A DNA stretch of 64,000 nt from assembly GCA_013400155.1 (NCBI GenBank), contig VXBM01001624.1:62001-126000 (forward strand). Direction: 5' to 3'. How positions within the stretch are numbered: position 1 is the first letter of the stretch; each line of letters opens with the position of its first letter. The DNA is from Helopsaltes ochotensis. Lineage: Eukaryota; Chordata; Aves; Passeriformes; Locustellidae. Under the pieces are notes generated by a model, which made no database searches, had not been told where the DNA came from, and was given only the letters and a program-made list of their open reading frames with translations. Positions 48,701 to 60,700 of the stretch are shown here, piece after piece. The position numbers and the translations under genes are program-made.

Positions 48701-51700
48701 TTGCTGTTTTAAAGGAAAGTGGGATCCTGTCAGAAGTTCAGGAGGTTATTATGTTAAATAATGCAGGGATCCCTTTGGAGGTGTGTTTGCACCCATCTTC
48801 TCCACGTGTAGAGTTGGTCTCTTAATTTGTGAAGTTGTTCCTCTGTGTGCATATCGAAATGCGGAGTAAATCAGCATGACTTGGAAGTCCAGAATTTCCC
48901 TTTGCTCTGAAGTATTGGTTCATTCTGTGGCCGTACCCTGGGTTTTTTTTTTCCTTACCAAAAAACTTTTCTGGTTTTGAAAGTTTAGGTCTTTCTGTGT
49001 TGGCTTTTCCCTGCTTTTGTTAGAAGATACAAGCAACTCCAGGAGCCCCTGCAATAAAAAATACTTGAAATCAATATCATTTGGGGCAGTCTAACATTTT
49101 ATAAACAAGAAAAAATTTAAATAGCAAATACCAAGAGTATTGGATTCATGGAATTCTCCTGGGTTTAAGTTTCTAAAGTTTTTCCCTATTAATTCTGTAA
49201 ACCTAAAGTATCATAACTACTCTGTAGTGCAAGCCATTACATGAAAAGTCCTGTAATCCCCTCAAATCCTAAATTCAACAATTCCTTCTGGTCCTAGCAG
49301 AAATCACGTATTCCTGCCAAAAGGGTACACACTTCTGCATTATGAGGGGAAAGACATGGTCCTTGCAGAGTGAGCCAGGCACTGACAGATTTGGGCTTTG
49401 ACAGCCTTTGTAGGAAATTAATTTGTCAGCCGAAGACATGTAACAGAGCATTCTAAATCCTGCGAGAAGCCGTGACCCATTTAATGCAAGAGCTATTAAA
49501 ATAATGCTCGAGACGTGCATCAAAATTTCACTTGTGGGGCCACCGGTGGAGGCAGGCTGCAGTTGTGGAGTGGCAGCAATGTGCAGAGCAGGGAATCTTC
49601 TGAAAAATTCATCTTCGGTTACATCAAAGAGAAATTGGAGGCTGTCATTATTTCTGGAAGGAAATTGTGTCATTGCGAGTTACTTTCTTGGTGCTCACGC
49701 TGCTGCCATCCATGGTTTTTTGCTGCTTCTATATTTAGTAGATTTTTCTTTTTATAGCCTGAGACAAACAAAATACTTGAGGCAACCAAAAAATTACGTG
49801 CGCAGAGGGAAAAAGTATGCAATAGTGGTTGACTTGAGATAATTACAGCTGTTCAGACAAATTTGGTGTCTAGATTATGTACTTGTGTGATGATAATGCT
49901 CAAGGTTGGAGTAGTGACAAAAATACCAACTTCCAGATTTTGTTCTGCTCCGGGGTTTTTTTCTGTGGGTGGTTTATTTGTTTCTTTGTTTGTTTGGTGT
50001 TTTTGGTTGTTGTTGTTTGTTTTTTGTGGGTTGGTTGGTTGGGAGTGTTTTGGTTTTTTTGTTTAGGTGTAAAATAATTTGTCCCAGTGCTTTTTAAATA
50101 AATGGGATTTGATAAGGTATTCTCTATCTAAAGGTGAGATATTTATTTCAAAGATCTGGACACAGCAGCTGATTCCTGATGTTTTCTGCTCCTGTCTCCT
50201 TAGGCTACCCTCATTCATGACGATATTGAAAGTGCAATCAGTGACAGCAAAAGCGGGAAACAGAAGAAGAGGCTTGAGACACTGAGGTAAAAATCCAACT
50301 TCTTGGCAGTGTCTAGGATCATCAAACAGTGTGACAGAATTCAGAGGCTCTCTGGGTCTGCCTGCTGTCTTTTTGGGAGGGCTTGAGCTTTTTTTCTTCT
50401 AGCTAATAATATACTTCCAAAGCCATGTGTATGAAAGCCATCTCTTGCTTTATTAATTTTCTCATGTTCTGTCAATTTATAGTGTCAGTCCTACCTTTCC
50501 CAATTCCACCTCAGTGATGGGAACAACAGAGATCAATTCCACTTGCCAGAGAGTGGCCTTGCATGTCTCACTTCTGCATATGGGTCAAGCAGTTCAGAAG
50601 TTAAATTAAAAAACACCAATTCCCCATAACTCCAAGCAAATAAGATTATGCTAAAAGGTTTTGGGGATCTGAAGATGTTAAATAAAACAGCAACTGAAGA
50701 TTGAATAATCTTCCTGCCTGCCTGTTTAACGATGCTGAAGACTTCTTGTTTCCCTGGTAGCAAAATCTTCTCTGCCAGTTGGAAAATGGGGGGGGAAAGA
50801 CTCTCTTGAGTTCAGAGATTAAGACAGAAATGAGATGTAGCAAATGGAGGCATGGAAGCAAGGGAACAAATATATTAGATACTGAATTGTGATGGTGGTA
50901 GGTGATTGTAGTGGCTTGTTAGAAATTCAGTGTGTAACTGCATGCTGATAGCATCTCTCAATAATAATTGTGCTCAGAGAAGTCTCTGCTGGACAAAAAT
51001 TAGAATGAGCATTTAATAGCTCTGGATACCTGTTAAATTCTGATGTTCAACTTAAAAAGATTTCCTAGAGCAAGAGGAACTCCTAGAAAAACAAAAGAGA
51101 ACCTGAACTGTGTCTAACTCCATTTGCAAGTCTAAAATTAAATAAAAAGACTTCACCATTTTGTGGGACTGTTGCAAACCACGTATAAGCACTGAAATGC
51201 AATCCAGAGGGACTCCAACACACTGGATGTGCTGGGAAACTAATGAGATTTAATTGGGGGAAGAATATAGGTCAATACATCTGTTGGGACAAATAATGTG
51301 AGATATCAGTCTCCCAGGGCTGTGAGGCCCAGAGGTCAAACGTGGGTGGCAGCTGAGTGCTGGTTCCTTCCTGCTGGCTCATCTGTTGGCATTGGGTCAC
51401 AGGGAGAGACCCTCCTGCCCCACTGCTAGGTTGTTGATGAGTTAAAGGGGACTGGAGGAAGGAAAAGGAAATATTGCTGTTGTTGTTGTTATTTGGTTTA
51501 AAGACCAAACGGCATTTGGTGTTTTGTGGTCTTGTTGTTGAATGCTGTGAGTGAGATGGGTTTAAAAAAGATGAATCTAGGGTGAAGATCTAGTTTTTAA
51601 ATTGAGCTCTGGGGAAGGAATGGGGGATGTGTATGGCAGGAGCTACTGTGATTTCTTTTGTCTCTTGGTATCAAGCTGCAGAATGAATTCAAAGACCTCT

Positions 51701-54700
51701 TTCCTTACAGTATTTAAAAGTGTACTAAGAACTGGAAAATTGCAGGTGGGAGCATTGATGTGTTTGTATTGAGACAGGATGAAAAGGCCCCCATTACAAA
51801 ACCAACCAGCCAATGAAATGGGTTTTGTTGGTGGGGTTTTAAGCAAAAGGTGGCTGACAACTGGCATAACTTAGGGGAGTAGATACTGGATTTGTGATGG
51901 CTGAGAGGTAGCTTCAAATCTTCCAATTTTCTCGCACACAAAAGACACCCTTGCACAACTGCATGTGGTGGTAAAAATGCCACCTAACGAGCCCAAGCCA
52001 CTGAATTTATCTGTGTAAACTGGCAGGCCTCCTCACGTTCTTGGCACTGCTTGGGGATTTCCCAGGTGCCAAAGATTTGCTGGCTCCCTGGTGGAGCGGG
52101 CTCCCTGCTGGATTTCACACATTTACACCTCACCGAGCGCTGTTCGCTCGGCAATCCCACGGCCCTTGCGAGGCCGCCTCGTCTCCTCTGCTCCAGCACT
52201 AGAGAACAGGGGGTGTTTGGGGTGTTTATCCTCACTCGTGGCCTTTCTCCTCTCCCTGCAGAATGATCTCCAAAGCCGACAGTGCCATCCCGCCGCCCCC
52301 ACGGGCGCCTGCCCCCGTGCCCCCGGGCACCATCACCCAGGTGGACGTGCGGAGCCGCGTGGCCGCGTGGTCGGCGTGGGCCTCGGAGCAGGGGGACTGT
52401 GAGTGTTCCTGGGGGTCACAACGGGGTTTTTTGTTGCTGCTACCACCTTCCCAACGAGCATCTCCTGTGGAAAGGCCGCCTGGGGAGGCATTCAGGCAAA
52501 GCAGTCCGCTCCACGCACCACACACGCCACGGGTGGCTCGGCCGAGAGAGGCAGGAAGGGCCTTTTGTGTGATAAATTCCAGTGAAGGTTTATTCCAACA
52601 CGCAGAAGGGGATCAGGGACAAAAGACAAGATCATGTGGTGTGCTGCTTTCATCTTCTTTTTTCCAGGGTTGGGATTAAATGCTCAAGATGGTGTTTCAT
52701 GTTCGGACTCAGATATTTATTCATTCTTACCTATAGTACAGTCTCACAAACTCTGAGCTCTACGTTACTTCTGGCTAACAAACTAAAATGACTCCTATCT
52801 CTCTCTCTCTCTCTACACGGCCTTTTAAGGATAAAATTTCCAATTAAGAAATGACACCTAAATTATTTTTACTTTTAACCCAAAAACCAACCACCCGTGG
52901 CCCGCAATGTGGACTTTTCTACCCAATTACAAAACACCACCCAGAACCCATCAAGAAGAAGGTGAAAAAGAAGGACTTTAGCCTATGCCCTAAAGCCTCC
53001 ATCTTGCTTTAAATATATATATTACTATACTCTGCAACCTTAAACTCTTCAGTTTTCCACCCTGTGATATCACACACCTTAGCAGCACTGTGTGGCAAAA
53101 GCTAATAGGCTGAAAAGCATTTATAAGGTATTGTTAAACAAGAAAGAGCTTGGCTTCTGATAGAACGGCACTGAGTTTCACATCTCTTGTGTCTCACCCT
53201 TCTACGAGATTGATAATGGAATAAAAATCTCTTAAAAATGCCTCTCAGTTGCCTCATCTTTGTGGAGCTAGGTTTTTCCAACCGCCAAGGAGTGGATTTT
53301 TATGACACTTGGTAGCAACAGAAGTACTTTGGGAAGAGCACTTTCCCAGTGATGGTAGCTGCATGCAGAAGTGGTTGCACAAGGTTGCTCTGCCCTCGCT
53401 GGGAGCAGATTTTCCCAGTCTAGTTTGAAATGCCCCAAGCCACTGCTGCTTGATCCGGGGGAGAAAGATCTGTCATAAACTGACTCGTCATTTACTTGCA
53501 TTTACTCATTTTCTGGATGCCTGAGAATTACAATTTATATTTTCCTGCTTTTACTTGTGCTTAGCTGGGTGTGGGTTCCAGATTTCGATCTGGGCTTTTT
53601 TGTGAAGGTGGTAACAGTAACACAGCAATCTAATGATGCTCTCCTCAGTGATAGGGCCAGATATTTTGGACAATTAAAAAGTATAATCATGTATTAAAAG
53701 GTGGCTTGAGATTAGCATTCTTTATTTATATTATATTTATCTTTATAATGGCCAGTGTGACTAATTAGTTTTTGTTTTGCTTTGGTTTTTTTAAAGCCTT
53801 AACTAGGAAATGCTGTAACTTTAACGTTCTTAATGGGTGGGGATATTTCTGATGGTTATTTGTTCTGATTTTTTTTTTTTTTGATGGTTGTTTCTGGGTT
53901 TTTTACATCCCTAAGGGGATGTAAAAACATTTTGATCAGATATCTTTAAAAATATAAGTTTTTTAGAAAGAATAATCTTCCCTCTATTATACAAGCTAAA
54001 AAGGTTAAAATGAAGCCTCTTTTAGTTTGTTTGCTTGGGTTCTTTAATAATAGATATTAAGACTGTGCCATTAAAAAACTTGAGATTCCTAATAATTTTT
54101 GTTTTATTAAATTATATCCATATCACTTGGCAAAGTTCACAACTATGCAAAGAAAACAACTACAAATATTCAGGGAAATCTGAAATGTTAAGAATTATTT
54201 AGTATATGTCCCTACAGTATTACATCTGTTTTAGGTAAAGGCTGTCTTGTTTTTCTGCTTGAGCTCTCACATCAGAAAAGTTTCATTAGTTTAGTGTCTC
54301 GTCAGACCACTTGTGGATCTGAGTTCCTGCAGTTCCTTTTATTCCACTCAGGTGGATCTTCTCTAAAATGCATTTACTGAAATCCCACCTGCTCACAAAT
54401 GCAGTGCATACTTAGTGTGGGTTAAAACTGGAAAACTTACAATTCCTCAAAAAATTCTCACTTGTTATTTTCAAAAGAGTCACAGACTCTGGGCATTGTT
54501 ATTTGGAAATATCAGTTCTGTCACATTATTCTCTCTTCTTTCTGTGCTTCCAGACTTGGCATCCCTTTTTGCTAATGACTTTTTACATAAGAATTGTCTT
54601 CAAAGCCACCGCACTCTTTCATGCTTGCTTCTACTGGAGCAGCTTTCAGCATATTTTGCAAAATGGGATGATTCCTAATTACTTTGTGTTTATAATCTGC

Positions 54701-57700
54701 CACTCTGTGTCATTATTATTTTTTTTTAATTTAAACCCTGGCACCATACTTCTGCAGCTAACTTCATTTATGGAGTTAAGTAGACTGAAAGCACATACAG
54801 AAGATTTTTTTGTGAGCCTTGACAGGATCAGGCATTAAGATGCAAGATTATCAGCTTGTGTGGAGTCCTTGCAAAGGGAATGGCAGAGTTTTGTCCATCT
54901 TTTTCTTACACTAGTGTACTTCAAGGCATAAACTCTAGAGAAATTGTTCTATACTGATATATTAGTGCCACAGATATGCATGTCTTATTCTCTTCTTCCC
55001 TCTTTGCAGATGAGAAGCACAGACAATACCACGAGCAGGAAGAAACGGCAGAGATGATAGCAGCCAGGATTGACAGAGATGTGGTAAGTGAGGAGCCTCA
55101 AATGGTGCTGCTTCATTGTCTGTGAAGTTTTGCAGCTCTCCTTTTGGGGGAGGACTTTTCTCCACTAGGGACATTCAGCTCTGGAGAAAAACTTTCCAAG
55201 CAGCCTCTGCTTGTTGTGGTAGCTCTAAAATGAACAGGTGGCAGTATCTTTTCTTAATTTTCTTTTTTAAAAAGAAGGAAAAACACACTGAATATTAATG
55301 ACAAGTTTTTCTGCTGTGAAGAGCCGGAAATACAAATTGTAATTTTTTAAGCAGACTGATTTCAGCAAACTACATAAGGATAAAAAATCCCATCAATTTA
55401 GCAGGTCTTGGATATTAATACCTGGAAAATAAGCATTTCTGAAGACAGCTGGACCATGTTTATTTATAACTTAAAGCATTCCTGCACATAAGCGACAATA
55501 CTGGGTGTGTTTGTGGTATATGCAAGATCAAATATTGCCCCACATTTCATTTTTGCAACTTTCTACTTCTCCACTTTGCTCTTGCCCTCCATAATTTCAG
55601 AGGGTCTTGAGAAAAGCATGTTGGGACCTACTGGATTGGTGTCTCTGTGTTTTCCCCCGGGGTTCATTCATTCTTCTCCAGTCACTCTTGGAAATCAATT
55701 CTTCAAAGAGCACTTCTCCACAAACTCAATTTGTAGCAAGCTGCACCAAATAGCTTAATACTGAGTACTAAAGGAGATTATGAAGTTACACTCTTTATGG
55801 AAATGCCATCCATTCAAATAAATTGCTAAATTATTTTTGTGTGCTCTCAGCAAAAATGTAATGTGGAAGTAAATTGTGTAATTGCAAGCTGAGCTTAAGT
55901 ATCTTGGTACATATATTTTAAAAACTTCCAGCAGGCCTACATTTTTAAAATATTAAAACTTGAAATGCTTAAAAACACAAGGAATCTAAATATAGAATGT
56001 TCCAGCATGGAATTGTTCCAAGGAAGCTATTGCTGTCTGGGAGTCTCCGGACATTTCGATTTCTGGAGTATTTCTGCTACAGATTCTGTAGAGAAACAGT
56101 TATTTTTCTTTTCTCCCACAGCAAATTCTGAACCATATTTTGGATGACATAGAGTATTTCGTTACCAAACTGCAAAAAGCTGCTGAAGCATTTGCTGAAC
56201 TTTCGAAGAGGAAGAAAACGAAAAAAAGTAAAAAGAAAGGACCTGGAGGTGAGAGTTTGTTCTGCACACAGTTCTGTTTCTCTCAGGGTCACTGAAGGAG
56301 CTAGGAAATGTCTTTCTGTGTGGTTTTTCTTAATCAGTGTAGCAAATTTCTCTCAATTTGAGCACAAAAGTTCCTGTGCAGTACATTCTTAAAAGGAAAC
56401 CTAGGAAAATCATTTGCTTGAAGTCAGGGGGGAATGACTAATTAGAGATGTGACCACAGAACACGCTCCTGCCCTTGGTTCTGTATTTACAAAATTCTGT
56501 AGGATGGCAAATTTATGATGTATTTTGTTGTTTACTATACCTGGAATATTTATGGAAGCTATATACATATAATTGGGTGGATTAAAAAAAAAAAAATCTC
56601 ATTTTCTTCACCAGAGGGTGTTCTTACTCTCCGTGCAAAGCCACCGCCTCCAGATGAATTTGTTGACTGCTTCCAAAAATTCAAGCATGGCTTCAATCTT
56701 CTGGTAAGTGATAGCAGCTGGTGGGTGAGGCCAGACCAGGGCTGGCCACCTCTTGGCCTCTCAGCTTTGGGATGCTGCTCCTCAGGTTCTCTGCACAACG
56801 CCTAGATGAGCATATTTGGTGTCCAGCATCGCTGAGTTCCTTCCTTTCCTGGTTCTTTAAAGCCTTTGTACTTGGGAAATTCGGTGTTGAATCATCAAAG
56901 GATTCCTAGGAAGGTCTGTGGGGCTCACAGCTCCGTTGTGTGTTTCTCCAGCATCACCAGCTTGATTTGATTTTATTCCATGTCCCTCAGACTCCCTGTG
57001 CTTGTTGCCATCATTACCCACGGCCTTCTGGCCTCAGAGAGCTCCACCCAACAAATTGCTGTCTCTTGATAGGCTCTCAATGAGCAGAGATTATAATTCA
57101 AGAGCCTTCTGCTGGCATCTCCTCTTCTGCAACTGGGAGTCTCCTGTTCAAGGGAGGCAGCACGTGGGACACCCTCCAGGCATTTGCTGTCAGACACTGG
57201 GTGTCCCTCCCAGCTGCTGGGGAGGCCGTGCCAGTGGGGAAAACTGCTCTTGAATTTCCTGAGTCAAATCAGCTTCTTTCCTCCTCCTGGGGAATGAATT
57301 CTGACTGCAGGGCTGTAGGAAATATTGAGACATGTTAAAAATATCTTAAAAAAAAAAAAAAGAAAAAAACCAAACTGCATCAAGTGTTATGGTTCTGACC
57401 TTAAGGGATTGCTGATTTGAGGCACAACAACTATCTTGGAACATGCTTATTCTTCTCAGTAAAAGATGTAATGTCCAGGGGAGTTTTTGCATTCTTTTTA
57501 CTATATTCTGCATTTAAATTAGTTTTTTTTACACAAGAACAAACTGTGCATCTTTGAATCTTCCTGTTCTGTGCAGAAGTCACAGCTCTTGTTTTTGATG
57601 CTCAGCAGCATCTGGGACCTGGTTCTAGTGTTGCTTTTGAGGAGTTGTGCTGTGACAGCGCTTTAACAATGCTTTACTTCAGCACCTATGCAGGAGCAAC

Positions 57701-60700
57701 AAAAGCCTGGATTTTTTTTGCTTTATGCCAGGCAAGGAGAACTGTATAAAATGAAGAATCTGGTTGGAAAAGAAAAGGAGTAGCTAGAAGACTAAAATAA
57801 AGCAGAATGGAAACTGTTTAGGAACCTCATGCTGGAAGCTTCTAGAAATGCCTGCCATCTGTCAAAAAGCTTTAGATAGACTGGGACTGGGTTGTTATGA
57901 CTGTGGAACAATGTTTAGGAAGCTATTAGAAGCAAAAACACATCCTCCTCCTTCCTTCATTTGGAGGGACAGTTGGATGTAGAAGCAGAGCAAGGGTAGC
58001 CAAAAGCAGTCTGAGGAACAGATGGCAAGATGCAATAGAAACTACTGCAACTCTTTAAAGCACGTTTGGGGCTTTCATTTCTGGAGCCTGCAAAGCCAAT
58101 GGGTGATCAGTAGATAAAAGAAATTCTCCAAGGAGCAATATCAGTGAATTTTAATGGTTTGGGGTTTTTAGAATATTTTTTTTTTAATGGTGGTATTCGG
58201 TCGTAGGTTGGACTTGATGATCTCAGAGGTTTTCTGTAGAAATATCTTATATTTACAGATAAAATGATAGATGAAATTCCCTACTGGTAGATGTGATACT
58301 CATGGACTGGTGAGGGGAAATCTCATATATAGAACCAGAACAAAATCTTGACGTAATAGAGATTCCTGGGAGAAAGACATTTGTGTTCAGTGCGATCAAC
58401 CAAGCAAACAGTAAAAGCCATCAGGAAAAAAAAGAAAAGACAACAGAACATTAATAAAGAGCATCAATATGCCATTATGTTACCCGGTCTGAATTTTTTT
58501 TGCCAGTGTAGCAAAATTGAAGAAGGTACAAGGTGGACAAGAATGCTTGAAGGAATTACTTCAGCTTGGAAAAGACCAAGATTCAGGAATAATGTAATAA
58601 GTCTGTAAGTGGTTTATGAGCATTGCCGGATAAAGTGAGTTGAGAAGGACGATTTAGTTTTATTTGGAGAGTTTGCAGAATACTGATGGAAGTGAGAGGT
58701 GTCAGATTTCCAAAGGAGATGCTTCTTCACAAAGCATGTAGTTTGGTTGTGGAACTTCTTGTTTGGCACAATAGCTGCTAAAATCATGCATGGAGTCAAG
58801 AGCAATGGGATGGATGGGCACTGGCACTAAGTGGGGGCTGCAGGCCAAGCACTGGGCTTGCCTGAGCAGGGATGGCCATTCTCATGTGAAGTATTTCTTG
58901 TCTTAATAGCTAAACGTTTCTTAAAATGTACCATTTGTTTTATCTCTTCAGGCCAAGTTGAAGTTCCATATCCAAAATCCTAGTGCAGCTGATCTAGTTC
59001 ATTTTCTCTTTACCCCGCTACATATGGTAAGGTTTTACAGTTTTTGAAGCATTTACCTTCAGAACTTTTGTATTTCCATGCTCTGTAACCTTTTCAGTGA
59101 TAACAAGATTGAAATGTTGTGTCCCCGGACAATAAGTAAGGAGAAATGTTTGTACCTCTGGATGTTTTCTGTAGAAAACAATTTATATCCTTTTCTGCAT
59201 ATTTTCCCTTCTATTAAATGTATTTATTTAAATCATCTTTAGCCTTGTGTTGCACTTTGCCATTATAATTTTTCACTAGCAATAAAAAATTGAGGTTCTC
59301 TACATAATGCAGGAGGAGAGTTGAAAGCATATTTAATGGAAGTATGTGCGGCTTTGATCAGCAAAGCAAAAATAACATCACCCAGAGCGGGTCTAAATAA
59401 AAAATGCTTGGTGACCAGAACGACAGCTCTCCAGCAATGAATAGTTTAGTTAATTTGCAGGACATCAAGACACACTGTAAGATTCTCAGTGGGGTTTTTT
59501 TACTTCTGGGGGGTGTTTTTATGAGTAACGACTGTTTCCTAGCAGCACCGTAGATAACAGGAATTCACAGTCACCTCTTTACTGACAATATGTGTGGTTT
59601 TGGTATTTTTTGAATGCCTGGGTTTAGGTGGTACAGACAACAGGAGGCCCAGATCTCGCTAGCACAGTGCTCAGCCCCCTCCTGACAAAAGACACCATCG
59701 ACTTCCTGCGGTACACGGTCACCAGCGAGGAGGGGCAGCTCTGGATGTCCCTGGGGGATTCATGGACCAAAGCCAGGTGAGGAAAAAGTTCTTCAGGTTT
59801 TAGGGAATTTTTCTCCAAAATCAGATTTATTGACGTGGTTTAGCCAGGTTATCCAGCCCACGATAAATTCAATATTATTTTGTTAGGATTTAGACTCTTG
59901 AGAACTATTCTTTGAAGGTTTTGGAGAGGGCCTCTTTAGCTTCACTGGGATTTGGGATCTCAAGGAGAGACAAAATGCAGAGAGATTTTTTTTTTTCCAC
60001 AGTGATATCCAGAACCTCTTCACATAATCTTCTGGAGTATTTTTTTCTGAACTGTCCCTTGCATGTTTCCAGTTGTTTTTCACCATACTTTTTCCAGCCC
60101 ATCTCTCTGGACTTCATTAAAAAACAATTTTAAGATGCAATAAAGAGTGACAAAATATTAAATGATAGCTACAAATGTCTGTTTTCAATTTCCAGTAATT
60201 ATTAACAGTTAAAAAATTGCAATGTCTTTACTTCTTTAAAAGCATCATAATGCTATAAAAATGTTTATAACTACCCAAAAGTGTTTGTTGACTGAACTGT
60301 GCCACGTGTGCATACCTTACAAATTGCATTTAATGGATTCATTGTTATGATTTAACTTAGCTGAAAGTTAATTTCTTTATGCATTGGTGGGGTTCAGGGT
60401 AATTCTGTAGTTTGAAATTAGGTGAATTGAACATGCAAAAGAAAAATCTTAAATTAGCAAAGTGCATTTTGGCTCTATAATCTGTGGTAGATAAGTACAT
60501 TTGATGATGAGGAAGTATGCAATCCCTTGGGCTGGAAATGCAGCATGGTTTTTTTGTGTTTTTTCATCCTTGCTCTTAAATTTCAGCTTGGAACACAAAT
60601 GTCTACCAGATGAATTTTGGTTTTATTAATTATTTTGTCAACTGTTTGGTTGATTGAAAGCTGTAGAGGGTAAGCAAGGCTGCGTGGAAGGAATGGAAAT

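Larger units (their letters stand above)
52399..55009 (+). other. EPS8: EPS8 intron after coding exon 7
   Basis: 2611 bp, GT-AG, phase 1. It holds an LTR (52590-53075) with a CT repeat inside (52799-52814) and a hairpin-capable inverted repeat (53900-53927). The rest is AT-rich unique sequence. Confidence 0.9.
56704..58951 (+). other. EPS8: EPS8 intron after coding exon 10
   Basis: 2248 bp, GT-AG, phase 0. Its last third is an old LINE region (58185-58830). An A-rich run is at about 57347-57368. The stretch 57370-58180 shows no match I can name. Confidence 0.85.

Noticed and set aside
48544..48825. 93-codon open frame in the intron after exon 5
   Set aside because: No known domain and no evidence of an exon.
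49275..49673. 132-codon open frame on the minus strand within an EPS8 intron
   Set aside because: No domain and it lies antisense inside an intron; judged to be chance.
51180..51540. LTR-like stretch in the intron after exon 6
   Set aside because: It looks like a passerine LTR in style, but I found no second copy in the window and no clear termini.
52263..52679. 138-codon frame reading through EPS8 exon 7 into the intron
   Set aside because: Only 52262-52398 is coding, ending at a GTGAGT donor. The downstream part is GC-rich intron and then LTR.
59883..60117. Lysine-rich open frames on the minus strand that look vaguely LINE-like
   Set aside because: I could not tie them to reverse transcriptase or any LINE motif.
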